In this document: positions 8,103 through 16,047 of the stretch, piece by piece | Numbering within the stretch: position 1 is the first letter of the stretch | Layout: every line of letters starts with the position of its first letter | Assembly: GCF_007341385.1 (NCBI RefSeq) | Contig: NZ_VJYD01000011.1 | Coordinates: 1 to 64,000, forward strand | DNA from: Flavobacterium daemonense | GTDB lineage: Bacteria > Bacteroidota > Bacteroidia > Flavobacteriales > Flavobacteriaceae | Reading direction: 5' to 3' | Length of the DNA: 64,000 nt | Made by a program: the position numbers and the translations under genes | The notes under the pieces: generated by a model | Databases searched by the model: none | Seen by the model: the letters and a program-made list of their open reading frames with translations, nothing else | Told to the model about the DNA's origin: nothing

Positions 8103-9035
8103 TTATTTTAATAATTTTTCATTCTTAATTTGTTCGATGCCTTCTTTGTATGTTGTCACCTGAAATTCAGGAAAACGCTTTTTAAACTTTGAATCGTCGA
8201 ATAAATTATCATATTTATATCTTGGAAGTAATTCCTGCAATTCTTTCACTCTTTCATTAAATCTTGCGCCAATTTTAAAAACAAATTTTGGTACAACTGA
8301 ATATTGCAATTCTTTTCCATAAATTTTTGATGCCAGATTGATAAACTGATTATAATTTAACATGTTATCATCAATCGGCAAATGCCAAGTTTGACCGAAA
8401 GCATCAGGTGTATTACCAATTAAAGCTGTTGCCCTACTTGCATCTGGTGTCCAAATTAAACTTCTCAATTTATCATCTCTCAAAGGCACCCTCAATTTTT
8501 TATTTTCCTTTATATTATTAAAAATCAAAGTGTTGGTTATACTCTGTGTTTTACCAGGTCCATAAAATTCCGGTGCGCGACAAATAACCGCTTCGAGTTC
8601 ACCTGATTCTATTTCTTTCATAACCATTTCAGCCATTTCTCTTCTTACTTTTCCTTTTCTTCCAACTGGATCGAAAAGGGTTTCTTCAGTGAGCAAACGA
8701 CCATCCTGCGGGTACATATAAGTATTGTCAAAAAAAACCAATTTTGTTCCGTTGATTTTACAGGCATCAATGACATTTCGTAGAATGAGAGGAAATTGTT
8801 TTTCCCATAAGTCAGAACTAATAGGAAGCCCTAAAGTAAAATAAGCAATCTCACTTCCTTTTACAGCTTCAATAGCACTTTTTTTATTAGATAAATCAGC
8901 AGAAAATACTATATCTGTATCATTAACTTTCTTTGCTTCTCTGCTTACGATTCTTATCTCTGAAGTATAATTTCTCTTCAATTCTCTTGCTAATTCTTCG
9001 CCAATTTGACCGTTGGCTCCTAATATTACCTGCAT
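8103..9035 (-). CDS. NAD-dependent epimerase/dehydratase family protein
   Basis: 310 residues from the ATG at 9035, whose product begins MQVILGANGQIGEELARE; the dinucleotide-binding GxxGxxG is then at the N-terminus, as usual. The frame is open to 9077, but that adds residues that would precede the Rossmann strand, so I prefer 9035. Further signs are a DLSNKKSAIEAVKG segment and a YMYPQDGR region near residue 105 at the active-site position. It belongs to the atypical/extended SDR group and looks closer to NmrA-like or simple reductases than to sugar epimerases. First gene of the epimerase-araC-nitroreductase operon. Confidence 0.83.
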   Translation of the reverse strand: MQVILGANGQIGEELARELKRNYTSEIRIVSREAKKVNDTDIVFSADLSNKKSAIEAVKGSEIAYFTLGLPISSDLWEKQFPLILRNVIDACKINGTKLVFFDNTYMYPQDGRLLTEETLFDPVGRKGKVRREMAEMVMKEIESGELEAVICRAPEFYGPGKTQSITNTLIFNNIKENKKLRVPLRDDKLRSLIWTPDASRATALIGNTPDAFGQTWHLPIDDNMLNYNQFINLASKIYGKELQYSVVPKFVFKIGARFNERVKELQELLPRYKYDNLFDDSKFKKRFPEFQVTTYKEGIEQIKNEKLLK

Positions 9036-9085
9036 TTTTTTAGTTTTAAATTCTACTGCAAAGTTCAGTATTATCATAGTGATAG

Positions 9086-9124
9086 ACGTAACTCTGTTAT
9101 GGTTGTTGTAACATTATCTCTGTT
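9086..9124. promoter_or_regulatory. AraC-type operator upstream of the epimerase operon
   Basis: GTAAC half-sites occur at 9088 and 9108 (20 bp apart). The right one continues ATTATCTCTGTTAC, matching the copies at 6366 and 12360. It lies 50-90 bp upstream of the epimerase start and reaches the last bases of the aldehyde dehydrogenase gene. Confidence 0.55.
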
Positions 9125-10484
9125 ACATTACCCTTTTTAGCCACTTCATTTTTTTATCTGAATAAGGCGGATATTTCCAATCGGGTTCGCCCCAAGTTGT
9201 TTTCTCTATTACTGATTTTTGATGTGAGAATGTCAAAAATCCGAATTCACCATGATAATGCCCAATCCCGGAATTTCCAACCCCCCCAAAAGGAAGATAA
9301 TCACTTGTAATCTGCATCAACGTATCATTGATGCAACCACCACCAAAGGAAACTCTGTTTAGTAGTTTATCTTTCTCATCATCATTATTTGTAAAAAGAT
9401 AGGCTGCCAAAGGTTTTTCTCCATCAATGATTTTTTCAAGAGTTTCATCATAATTTTTAAAGGAAACCACTGGCAAAACCGGACCAAAAATTTCTTCCTG
9501 CATGACAGCATCATCATACGTTACATTGGTCAGGACTGTGGGCTCAATGTAAAGCATTTCTTCATTATGTTTCCCTCCATAAAATATTTTACCAGGAGTA
9601 ATCAGACTTAATATTCTGTCATAATTTCTTTTATTGATAATACTTGTATAGTGCTCCGCACCATCTGTATATCCAATTTCTTCAATCTTATCTTTTAAGA
9701 ATTGCAAAAACTTGTCTTTAATGGATTCTTCAACCAGCAAATAATCAGGTGCTATGCAAGTTTGACCACCGTTTAAAAATTTACCCCAAACGATACGTTT
9801 TGCGGCCACTTCTAAATTGGCTGTCTTTGTTACAATAGCGGGCGATTTACCTCCTAATTCTAACGTTACGGGGACCAAGTTTTTCGCAGCTGCTTCATAC
9901 ACAATCTGCCCTACTTTTGGACTTCCAGTAAAGAAAATTTTGCTCCACCGCAATTTCAATAACTCGGTTGTTTCCGGTATGCCGCCTTCAGCAACATACA
10001 AATAATTGGAAGGGAAATTAGTATTGATTAATTCCGCCAAAAGGCGCATTGTATTTTCGGGTAATTCGCTTGGTTTTACAACACAAGTATTTCCGGCTGC
10101 AATGGACGTAATCAAAGGAACTAAAGTCAATTGATAAGGATAGTTCCACGCCCCAATTACCAAAGTTACGCCCAAAGGGTCTGCATAAATATGGCTGCTT
10201 CCGGGTTGTAAACTGAGGGCCGTTTTTACTTTTTTGGGTTTAGCAAGCTTATCTAAATTTTTTAAAAAAAAGTTGATTTCTTTATGAACTAAATTAAGTT
10301 CAGTTAAAAAAGTATCGAAAGAACCTTTACGAAAATCTTTATAAATTGCTTCATATAGGCGTTGTTCGTTTCCTTTCAAAATATCTTTCAACTTTAGTAA
10401 AGTTTCCTTTCTAAACGCCACATCTTTTGTTTGATGAGTGTTGAAGAACTCCTTCTGCGATTGAAATATTTTAGCGAATTCCAT
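9123..10484 (-). CDS. Aldehyde dehydrogenase family protein (class-3-like)
   Basis: 453 residues, the short form typical of class-3/YwdH-type aldehyde dehydrogenases. It oxidises an aldehyde to the acid with NAD(P). The NAD-binding part includes GAWNYPYQLTLVPL; the catalytic Glu lies in TLELGGKSP and the catalytic Cys in GGQTCIAPDY; a C-terminal QEEIFGPVLPV motif is present. It follows the acetoacetate-decarboxylase-like gene by 27 bp in a three-gene operon that begins at the DJ-1 gene. Fits detoxification of reactive aldehydes. Confidence 0.92.
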   Translation of the reverse strand: MEFAKIFQSQKEFFNTHQTKDVAFRKETLLKLKDILKGNEQRLYEAIYKDFRKGSFDTFLTELNLVHKEINFFLKNLDKLAKPKKVKTALSLQPGSSHIYADPLGVTLVIGAWNYPYQLTLVPLITSIAAGNTCVVKPSELPENTMRLLAELINTNFPSNYLYVAEGGIPETTELLKLRWSKIFFTGSPKVGQIVYEAAAKNLVPVTLELGGKSPAIVTKTANLEVAAKRIVWGKFLNGGQTCIAPDYLLVEESIKDKFLQFLKDKIEEIGYTDGAEHYTSIINKRNYDRILSLITPGKIFYGGKHNEEMLYIEPTVLTNVTYDDAVMQEEIFGPVLPVVSFKNYDETLEKIIDGEKPLAAYLFTNNDDEKDKLLNRVSFGGGCINDTLMQITSDYLPFGGVGNSGIGHYHGEFGFLTFSHQKSVIEKTTWGEPDWKYPPYSDKKMKWLKRVM

Positions 10485-10511
10485 TTCCTTAATTTTTAAA
10501 AATGAGTTGAA

Positions 10512-11561
10512 TTATTTATTGTTTTCAGTCACTAATTCAGGTGTGTATAAAGCTGCTTGAAATTCCGGTTGGTAATCATAGCGAACTAATTTTTTAAGTT
10601 CCAATGATTTGATAAAGGCTGATAACGGACCATCTGAAAGATTAAATTGAATATCTTCAGCCTTTTTGCTTGTTGCTTTTTTTATTGCTCTTACATCACT
10701 GTAACCGTGTGTTAACTGGCCTTTTGTATTAAGATTGATAAAATTCGAACGGTTAATTTCAGGTATTGAATTGGTAACCTCTAATTTTTTACCTGTCATT
10801 GAAAAATCTAAATTCCCTTTTTCATCGTAATAAGTGAAAGTTACATTATTTCCATCAGTATTATAATCAATAGGGATTAACCATTTTGGTAAATTATATC
10901 CAACTTTTCCACGAACTCTTGCTAATTCGGTATTAACAGGCAATTTCAACACATAACCCCATAGACTTTTGTCATTTACTTCACCCATTAAAGAAATCAG
11001 TCCCCAATTACTTTTATTTGGTTTAGTGGTTACAATAGAGATAGAGAGTTCATTGTATGAATCATTATCACAAAAATGGTAAGCATAGGAAGTAATAGCG
11101 ATCAATCCTCTACCGGGTGTATAAGAAATCGGTTTGACCAATTCGTTTACTTCCGCAGGAAGCAGCTCTTTTATTTTGCTCATATCTGCTGTATAAATAG
11201 CAGTAATACTACTATTGCTGTAATAAAAGTTTGGTGAATATGTGATAAAGCCAACATCTTTTTTTTCTTTGTGAAGGGTTTTGAACCAGCTTAAATCTAT
11301 ATCAGGTCTTTCCTCTGCGACTACGGAAAGGGGTGAATTGGAATGGAATCTGTCAAACATACCGCCTTTTAAAACAGGTAGTTGATGACCTGCCAATTCA
11401 ATAATGGTATCGTTTTTAGCTATTGAATCGTTGTTTATTGCTTTCAGATTTGAATTTGCAGATGCTTTATTAATGATGGCACTGCTTAGAAAGAAGCCTG
11501 GTATAAAAAGTAGAATTACACCAAGGACTGCTACAAAAAATATGGTTTTTATTTTTTTCAC
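10512..11561 (-). CDS. Acetoacetate-decarboxylase-like protein, membrane-anchored or exported
   Basis: 349 residues. A hydrophobic N-terminus (about residues 5-32) is a signal peptide or membrane anchor. The rest resembles the acetoacetate-decarboxylase superfamily, with TPGRGLIAITSYAYHF, YNELSISIV and ARVRGKVGYNLPKWLIP. I do not see a confident equivalent of the Schiff-base lysine pair, so decarboxylase activity is not established. It is 11 bp after the DJ-1 gene and 27 bp before the aldehyde dehydrogenase gene. Confidence 0.68.
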   Translation of the reverse strand: MKKIKTIFFVAVLGVILLFIPGFFLSSAIINKASANSNLKAINNDSIAKNDTIIELAGHQLPVLKGGMFDRFHSNSPLSVVAEERPDIDLSWFKTLHKEKKDVGFITYSPNFYYSNSSITAIYTADMSKIKELLPAEVNELVKPISYTPGRGLIAITSYAYHFCDNDSYNELSISIVTTKPNKSNWGLISLMGEVNDKSLWGYVLKLPVNTELARVRGKVGYNLPKWLIPIDYNTDGNNVTFTYYDEKGNLDFSMTGKKLEVTNSIPEINRSNFINLNTKGQLTHGYSDVRAIKKATSKKAEDIQFNLSDGPLSAFIKSLELKKLVRYDYQPEFQAALYTPELVTENNK

Positions 11562-11572
11562 TGTGTTATAGT

Positions 11573-12289
11573 TTATTTAGTATCTGAGTTTGTTTTAATT
11601 TTTTCAAGTTCTTTCATTACTACTCTAGCCATTTCTTTAGAGCTAAAAGGATTTTGACCAGTAATTAAATTACCGTCAACAACTACTTTTGAAGTCATAG
11701 GAATAAAAGCTTTTTTATAATCGGAGTTTCTTTCCTTTAATGCTGCTTCAAGATTAAATGGAACTTTCTTTTTTCGTCCGGCAAGACTTTCTTCAAACCA
11801 ATTAAATCCAGTTATCTTTTTGTCTTTTATCAAATAGTCGCCATTGGAAAGTTTAACATTCAACAATCCGCCTACACCGTGACAAATCGCAGCCACTTTT
11901 TTATTCTTCTCGAAATGATCTTTAATGATTTTTTGTAGAATAGTATCATTTGGAAAATCATACATAGTCCCATGTCCACCTGCTAAATAAACACAATCAA
12001 ATTCTTGTTTTGATACTTCTATTAAACTTTTGGTGTGCTGTAATTCTTCTCTAAATTGAATATTATTCCAATATCCTTTAGATACTTTATCCAAAACTAA
12101 AGGCCTTAAACTTTCAGGATCAATCGGTGTATCTCCACCGTTTGGACTTGCTATGGTAATTTCAAACCCTTGCTCTTTAGCTTTATCATATATATGGGTA
12201 AGTTCACTGAGCCATAGACCAGTTGGCAATTGGCCATCGTCATACATATTAATCCCAGTAACAATAATTAATAATTTCAATGCGTTCAT
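11573..12289 (-). CDS. DJ-1/PfpI family (type 1 glutamine amidotransferase-like) protein
   Basis: 238 residues from the ATG at 12289 (MNALKLLIIVTG). An upstream ATG at 12331 is open but adds a poor extension that would run close to the operator. The nucleophile elbow AAICHGVGGLL carries the Cys, GGHGTMYDFPND precedes it, and the glyoxalase-III/Hsp31-like layout with a lid insert is clear. Family members are chaperones, deglycases or glutathione-independent glyoxalases. It is the first gene of an operon with the ADC-like and aldehyde dehydrogenase genes, which supports a role in methylglyoxal or other aldehyde stress (inference). Confidence 0.88.
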   Translation of the reverse strand: MNALKLLIIVTGINMYDDGQLPTGLWLSELTHIYDKAKEQGFEITIASPNGGDTPIDPESLRPLVLDKVSKGYWNNIQFREELQHTKSLIEVSKQEFDCVYLAGGHGTMYDFPNDTILQKIIKDHFEKNKKVAAICHGVGGLLNVKLSNGDYLIKDKKITGFNWFEESLAGRKKKVPFNLEAALKERNSDYKKAFIPMTSKVVVDGNLITGQNPFSSKEMARVVMKELEKIKTNSDTK

Positions 12290-12338
12290 AATATCTCTTT
12301 TTGATGATACAAAGTTCCGTCTTAAATGCAAAGCAGAA

Positions 12339-12376
12339 GTAACCTAATCAACTGAAGTTATAACATAATCTCTGTT
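12339..12376. promoter_or_regulatory. AraC-type operator, 21-bp direct repeat, upstream of the DJ-1 operon
   Basis: GTAACCTAATC at 12339 and ATAACATAATC at 12360 are spaced exactly 21 bp. The right half continues TCTGTTG like the other two copies. It lies 50-87 bp upstream of the preferred DJ-1 start at 12289. Confidence 0.6.
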
Positions 12377-12837
12377 GTTGTTGAAATTTTAATTATAAAA
12401 AACGAGTCAGAAAGTAATTTGCTTGTAATATGAGGAACATTAATATTTGGATATGCAAACGAAAATTTCAGATAATGATAAGGGCATATTTTTAAATCCG
12501 TAACTTTTTTAAATGCCTTTTTCGAATTCAAGAATTCCACAAAAGAATGTTACAACTTAATAACATTAAAAATGTATATGGATTAAAATTTTTTAACGTT
12601 TAACCCCTACAATACATACAAACCGTCTCCCAATTAAATATCAGATTAATTATCTTACAAAACAACCTCAGAATAAGCCAATTTCTTTAAATCATTCATA
12701 AAATGGTTTGTAAATTGTTCAGTAGCCTCCCCCTAGGTAACAAAACAAACCATTATTTAACTCCATAAACAAATGATTATCTTTGAGTGACAAATAAAGC
12801 ATTTATAGGACAAGTTTAATTTGGGGTTGCCTACAAT

Positions 12838-12919
12838 TTCGCCAAAAAGAAAAAGCGTTTTTAAAGATAATAAGCCATCCAAATTTTGTGGTAAAATCCT
12901 AGTACAATTTATTTAGAAA
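12838..12919. repeat. Att-like repeat, copy 1 (degenerate)
   Basis: Contains ATTTTGTGGTAAAATC (12882-12898), with a run of AAAAAGAAAAAGCG about 35 bp to its left and ATTTAGAAAAAG to its right. The same order of parts is seen at 15674-15760 and 17686-17775. The right half of the core (CTAGTACA) has decayed. Confidence 0.45.
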
Positions 12920-13010
12920 AAGAAAAACCTTAAAAATATCAATACTTAAGAAATTCATATCCAAATGTGTATTACAGGCAGATAAAAATATTGAAAAAAG
13001 ATATATTTTA

Positions 13011-13045
13011 ATCTGGGTGCAGAATCGGTGCATCTATTTCAAGAG
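13011..13045. repeat. Att-like repeat, copy 2 (short)
   Basis: A perfect direct repeat GGTGCA-GAATC-GGTGCA (13016-13032) is followed by TCTATTT. It matches the layout GTGGCA-AAATC-GTGGCA plus CTCTCTATTT at 17740-17767. Confidence 0.4.
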
Positions 13046-13203
13046 AAAATCTAAAACATTGTACAACAATGACTTTAAACCTCAAGTTCGAAACATTACT
13101 AGAAGAAAACATGTTAATATTCAAAAAATAAGCAGATTTATTTTTTTAGTAAACTACTTATTGATTGCTCTTCTACTGAGGCAGAAAAATGGTTTATTTC
13201 TCT

Positions 13204-13728
13204 TTACCCCTTGCCGATATTCTTCTCAGAAACAAAAAATAAATTTCTGACCGGACCCAGTAAAGCTTTTGCCCAATGCAGAAGGAAGACTTTCTTTAGC
13301 ACAAGCACAAAGCCGGCAAAAGAATTGGGTTTCTGAACATAGAAGTCCGCCCCCTTATCAAAAGTGTCTTCAATATCTGCAGGATAATCCCAGGTAGATA
13401 GCATAATGGCAGGAATGTCCTTAAGGCTTTTATCTCCCTTAATTTCTTCCAGCGCCTTTTTGCCCCCTTTAACGGGCATATTGACATCGATAAAAATAAT
13501 ATCGGGATCGGGATGGGACTGATCCCTGAGGGTATCAAGGAGCTCCTGCCCGTTTTCAACGGTCGTTACCTCAGAAGCAATCTCCGCTTCATCCAGGGCA
13601 TCGATGAACAATTCCTGATCGTCCTTATCATCCTCGGCCAGCAGAATTTTAACCGGCTCTTTTTCTTTTGAGTCCTCAGCATCAGGATTTTCAGCACTTA
13701 TCATATCAAGCGGTTTTATAATTTCCAA
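13204..13728 (-). CDS. Single-domain response regulator (Rcp1-like)
   Basis: 174 residues: a 25-residue acidic leader, then one receiver domain (about 25-155) and no output domain. Acidic pocket residues are in LLAEDDKDDQELF; the phospho-acceptor is Asp81 in IIFIDVNMP; the conserved Thr/Ser position is in IMLSTWD and the Lys in YVQKPN. Single-domain regulators of this type pair with PAS or phytochrome-like histidine kinases that carry the atypical HDLKEP H-box, such as the kinase at 16048. The C-terminal 20 residues are unusual (LLHWAKALLGPVRNLFF). It lies 16 bp after the GNAT gene. Confidence 0.88.
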   Translation of the reverse strand: MEIIKPLDMISAENPDAEDSKEKEPVKILLAEDDKDDQELFIDALDEAEIASEVTTVENGQELLDTLRDQSHPDPDIIFIDVNMPVKGGKKALEEIKGDKSLKDIPAIMLSTWDYPADIEDTFDKGADFYVQKPNSFAGFVLVLKKVFLLHWAKALLGPVRNLFFVSEKNIGKG

Positions 13729-13744
13729 ATGTACTAAAAATGCC

Positions 13745-14437
13745 CTAATGAAATGATACCCTGCAAAATAAATACCCAGGGCCTGATTTTACAATCCCTT
13801 TTAAACTGCAGGATATTAAAACATTATTATCAATAAGCCAGCTTAAAATTGTGCGCAGACAAACCAATAGTATTATTACAAAGTTTAGCTTTAGTCTTGA
13901 TAAAGACTTAGGGAATTGATCTAATTTCAGTTTCATCATTATGTCAGTCTGCTGATCATCTCCCAATTTGAAAATATGTTTGTCAAAGGCGGCAAAACCA
14001 TTTTTTTCATAAAACCGGATTGCTCTTAAATTCTCTTCCCAGACTCCCAGCCAGACATATTCATATCCCTTTTCCCAGGCCGCTTGGACTGCCTTGTCAT
14101 AGAGCAGCTGCCCGACACTTTTACCATGAAATTCCTTTAAAACATAGATCCTTTCTATTTCAAGAGATGCACTGTCCCTTAATTCGGTTTGTGATTCTCC
14201 AAAATTGATTTTGAGATAGCCTACAACTTCACTATCAATCCTGGCAAAATAAAACTCGGAATCTTCATTTTGAAGCTCTGCAGTTAATTTTGTAATTGAG
14301 AAACCTTCTTCAAGATAAGATTTCATGTTTTCCTCGGAGTTCGAATCTGCAAATGTTTCTTGAAAAGTTTCACGGCCGATTCTCTGCAGTTCATACAGAT
14401 CAGCAATAGTTACTTTTATAATGGTTATGGATTTCAT
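13745..14437 (-). CDS. GNAT family N-acetyltransferase with an aberrant C-terminal extension
   Basis: 230 residues. Residues 1-172 are a complete GNAT domain: IERIYVLKEFHGKSVGQLLYDKA is the acetyl-CoA loop, WLGVWEENLRAIRFYEKNGF the following helix, and the domain closes with DIMMKLKL. The next 58 residues are hydrophobic and cysteine-bearing, unlike any GNAT tail, and look like readthrough of former intergenic DNA after loss of a stop codon. The substrate cannot be told. It starts 12 bp after the second GNAT gene, so the two are co-transcribed. Confidence 0.85.
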   Translation of the reverse strand: MKSITIIKVTIADLYELQRIGRETFQETFADSNSEENMKSYLEEGFSITKLTAELQNEDSEFYFARIDSEVVGYLKINFGESQTELRDSASLEIERIYVLKEFHGKSVGQLLYDKAVQAAWEKGYEYVWLGVWEENLRAIRFYEKNGFAAFDKHIFKLGDDQQTDIMMKLKLDQFPKSLSRLKLNFVIILLVCLRTILSWLIDNNVLISCSLKGIVKSGPGYLFCRVSFH

Positions 14438-14449
14438 CTTAGAACTGTT

Positions 14450-14917
14450 TTAGCCGTTAGTTTTTAAATTCCACTCATAATTAAGCCATTCCTGGTTTTC
14501 TATGGCTCCCAGTCTTTCATAAAAATTCCTGCCTCCCTCATTCCAAGGTGCAACGGTCCATTTTATCTGTCTGCAGTTATTCTTTATTGCTTCTACCTTA
14601 AGTTCGTCCATTAATTTCTCACCTATCCTGCGACCTCGGAAATCCTCGGCAACATACAGTTCTTTCATATAAATTGCCGGACGGTTCTGCGCCGTAAAAG
14701 GCAGGAAATAATATACCAGGATTCCTGCAATCTTCTCATCGCACTGGGCAACAATACAATAGAAATCCGGGGGATCTTTTCTAAAACCGCTCTCTTTTAC
14801 TATTTCAGCAGTGATGGCAAAACTGTTAATGTATTTTTCAAAAACAGCAAGTTCTTTCATTAAGCTCCAAATTTGTTCACTGTCTTTTTCTGCAGCTTTT
14901 CTAATGGTTATATTCAT
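14450..14917 (-). CDS. GNAT family N-acetyltransferase
   Basis: 155 residues, ordinary GNAT length, similar to the diamine/SSAT-like branch. It has the IRKAAEKDSEQIWSLMKELA start, the acetyl-CoA motif VAEDFRGRRIGEKLMDEL, and WNEGGRNFYERLGA. It acetylates an amine on a small molecule or protein; the substrate is unknown. It is followed at 12 bp by another GNAT gene and preceded, on the same strand, by a Crp/Fnr regulator. Confidence 0.9.
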   Translation of the reverse strand: MNITIRKAAEKDSEQIWSLMKELAVFEKYINSFAITAEIVKESGFRKDPPDFYCIVAQCDEKIAGILVYYFLPFTAQNRPAIYMKELYVAEDFRGRRIGEKLMDELKVEAIKNNCRQIKWTVAPWNEGGRNFYERLGAIENQEWLNYEWNLKTNG

Positions 14918-14988
14918 TTTTTAAGGATTTTAGGCAAAGTTCTGAATATGTCCCAAGGAAAAATTATACAAATGATAAAAAATGAACC

Positions 14989-15552
14989 CTATTTTATATT
15001 TGTTCTGATACGGCTTAAACTTACCTGTGTTATGCCTAAATAGGAAGCGATATGCCCAAGCTGGACCCTTTGTATCAGGTCGGGATAATTTTTTAAAAGC
15101 TGCATGTAGCGGTCAGCTGCGGTTCCCAGCTGTCGGGAAATAAGTCTTTCTTCTGCTTTGAGCAGTTCATTTTCTGCAAACTTTCTGCCCCAGTTGGCAA
15201 TTTCAATATTTTCATTGAAAAGATTTTGAAGCGCCTCAGTATTTAGTTCATAAAGCTCGCTGTTTTCCAGCAGTTCTATATTTTCATATCCTTTCTCACT
15301 GGAAATATAGCTTTTAAGCGACGCTATTGTATCACCTTCTTTTCCAAAGGAAAATGTAATTTCATTCTCCCCGGCATTGGAAAAAGTCCGGGCAATGCCC
15401 TTTTTAATAAAATAGATATTTTTCTCAACCTTGTCAGCCTGTATGATAAGGGTATGATTGGGTAGGCTTACTTCGAGAATATTTTTCTTGAGGATCAGTT
15501 TTGAAGCAGGTGAAAGCGGATGTATTTTGTCGAGTATTTGATCAATTTCCAT
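14989..15552 (-). CDS. Crp/Fnr family transcriptional regulator
   Basis: 187 residues. The cyclic-nucleotide-binding fold occupies about 20-115 (QADKVEKNIYFIKKGIARTF, SFGKEGDTIASLKSYIS). The C-terminal winged helix (about 140-187) has a recognition helix in IASYLGITQVSLSRIR. There is no Cys cluster for an Fnr iron-sulfur centre. Proteins of this short class are common in Bacteroidota and mostly lack a known effector. It lies 71 bp upstream of the GNAT genes and may control them. Confidence 0.9.
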   Translation of the reverse strand: MEIDQILDKIHPLSPASKLILKKNILEVSLPNHTLIIQADKVEKNIYFIKKGIARTFSNAGENEITFSFGKEGDTIASLKSYISSEKGYENIELLENSELYELNTEALQNLFNENIEIANWGRKFAENELLKAEERLISRQLGTAADRYMQLLKNYPDLIQRVQLGHIASYLGITQVSLSRIRTNIK

Positions 15553-16047
15553 TTTGATAACAGTAATCTGTTTTAGTTTTCCGGTTATTTGAAATTATGT
15601 ACTAATCAGTAATTATTTTTCACGCACAAAGTTAGCAGATTCATAATTAGACTTGATTGAAGTTGCCTTCAAAAGTGCCACAAAAGCTAAGTCGAATTTA
15701 AAGATATTACAAAAGTCTCAATTTTGTGGCAGAATCGTGCGCATAACTCTTTAAACGAAAATTAATTGCTTAAAACCAAACTCTTATAAACTGAGGCTCG
15801 AATTGCAGATCTTCCTTCTTCACAATTAGAAAACATTTATTTTTTTCAAAGAATAGTCAGATTATGTATATTACTTACCATACTTATTAATTTGCTTTTC
15901 AACTGAAGTAATTTCTTAAAGAGTATTGCGTGTTTAGATCCGAATAGCAAAGCGTAATTGAATACCCGAGAAAAAACAAATTATAACTTTGAATACTAAT
16001 CATTGAAATTATGAAATATTAAACCCCGTGGATATAACACCACTACA
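15553..16047. other. Divergent promoter region between the Crp/Fnr and histidine kinase genes
   Basis: 495 AT-rich bases. It holds the third att-like repeat (15674-15760) and a TAACTTTG element at 15984-15991, a good match to the Bacteroidota -7 box TAnnTTTG, 57 bp before the kinase start. The expected -33 TTG is at 15958 with a longer than usual 23-bp spacer. No gene seen. Confidence 0.4.
15674..15760. repeat. Att-like repeat, copy 3 with inverted arms
   Basis: A perfect 10-bp inverted repeat TGCCACAAAA (15676-15685) / TTTTGTGGCA (15722-15731) flanks 36 bp, and GAATCGTG follows. The core and order of parts agree with the copies at 12838 and 17686. Confidence 0.5.

Larger units (their letters stand above)
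12377..13203. other. Non-coding region with two att-like repeats
   Basis: About 830 AT-rich bases. The short open frames in it (12358-12540 minus, 13017-13250 plus) have unlikely composition, and the first covers the operator. The region holds the repeats listed at 12838-12919 and 13011-13045. I see no RNA gene. Confidence 0.5.

Noticed and set aside
12358..12540. 60-codon minus-strand open frame
   Set aside because: It overlaps the direct-repeat operator, has no recognisable domain and is explained by AT-rich non-coding sequence.
13017..13250. 77-codon plus-strand open frame
   Set aside because: It runs into the 3' end of the response regulator gene on the other strand, has very basic unlikely composition and starts inside an att-like repeat.
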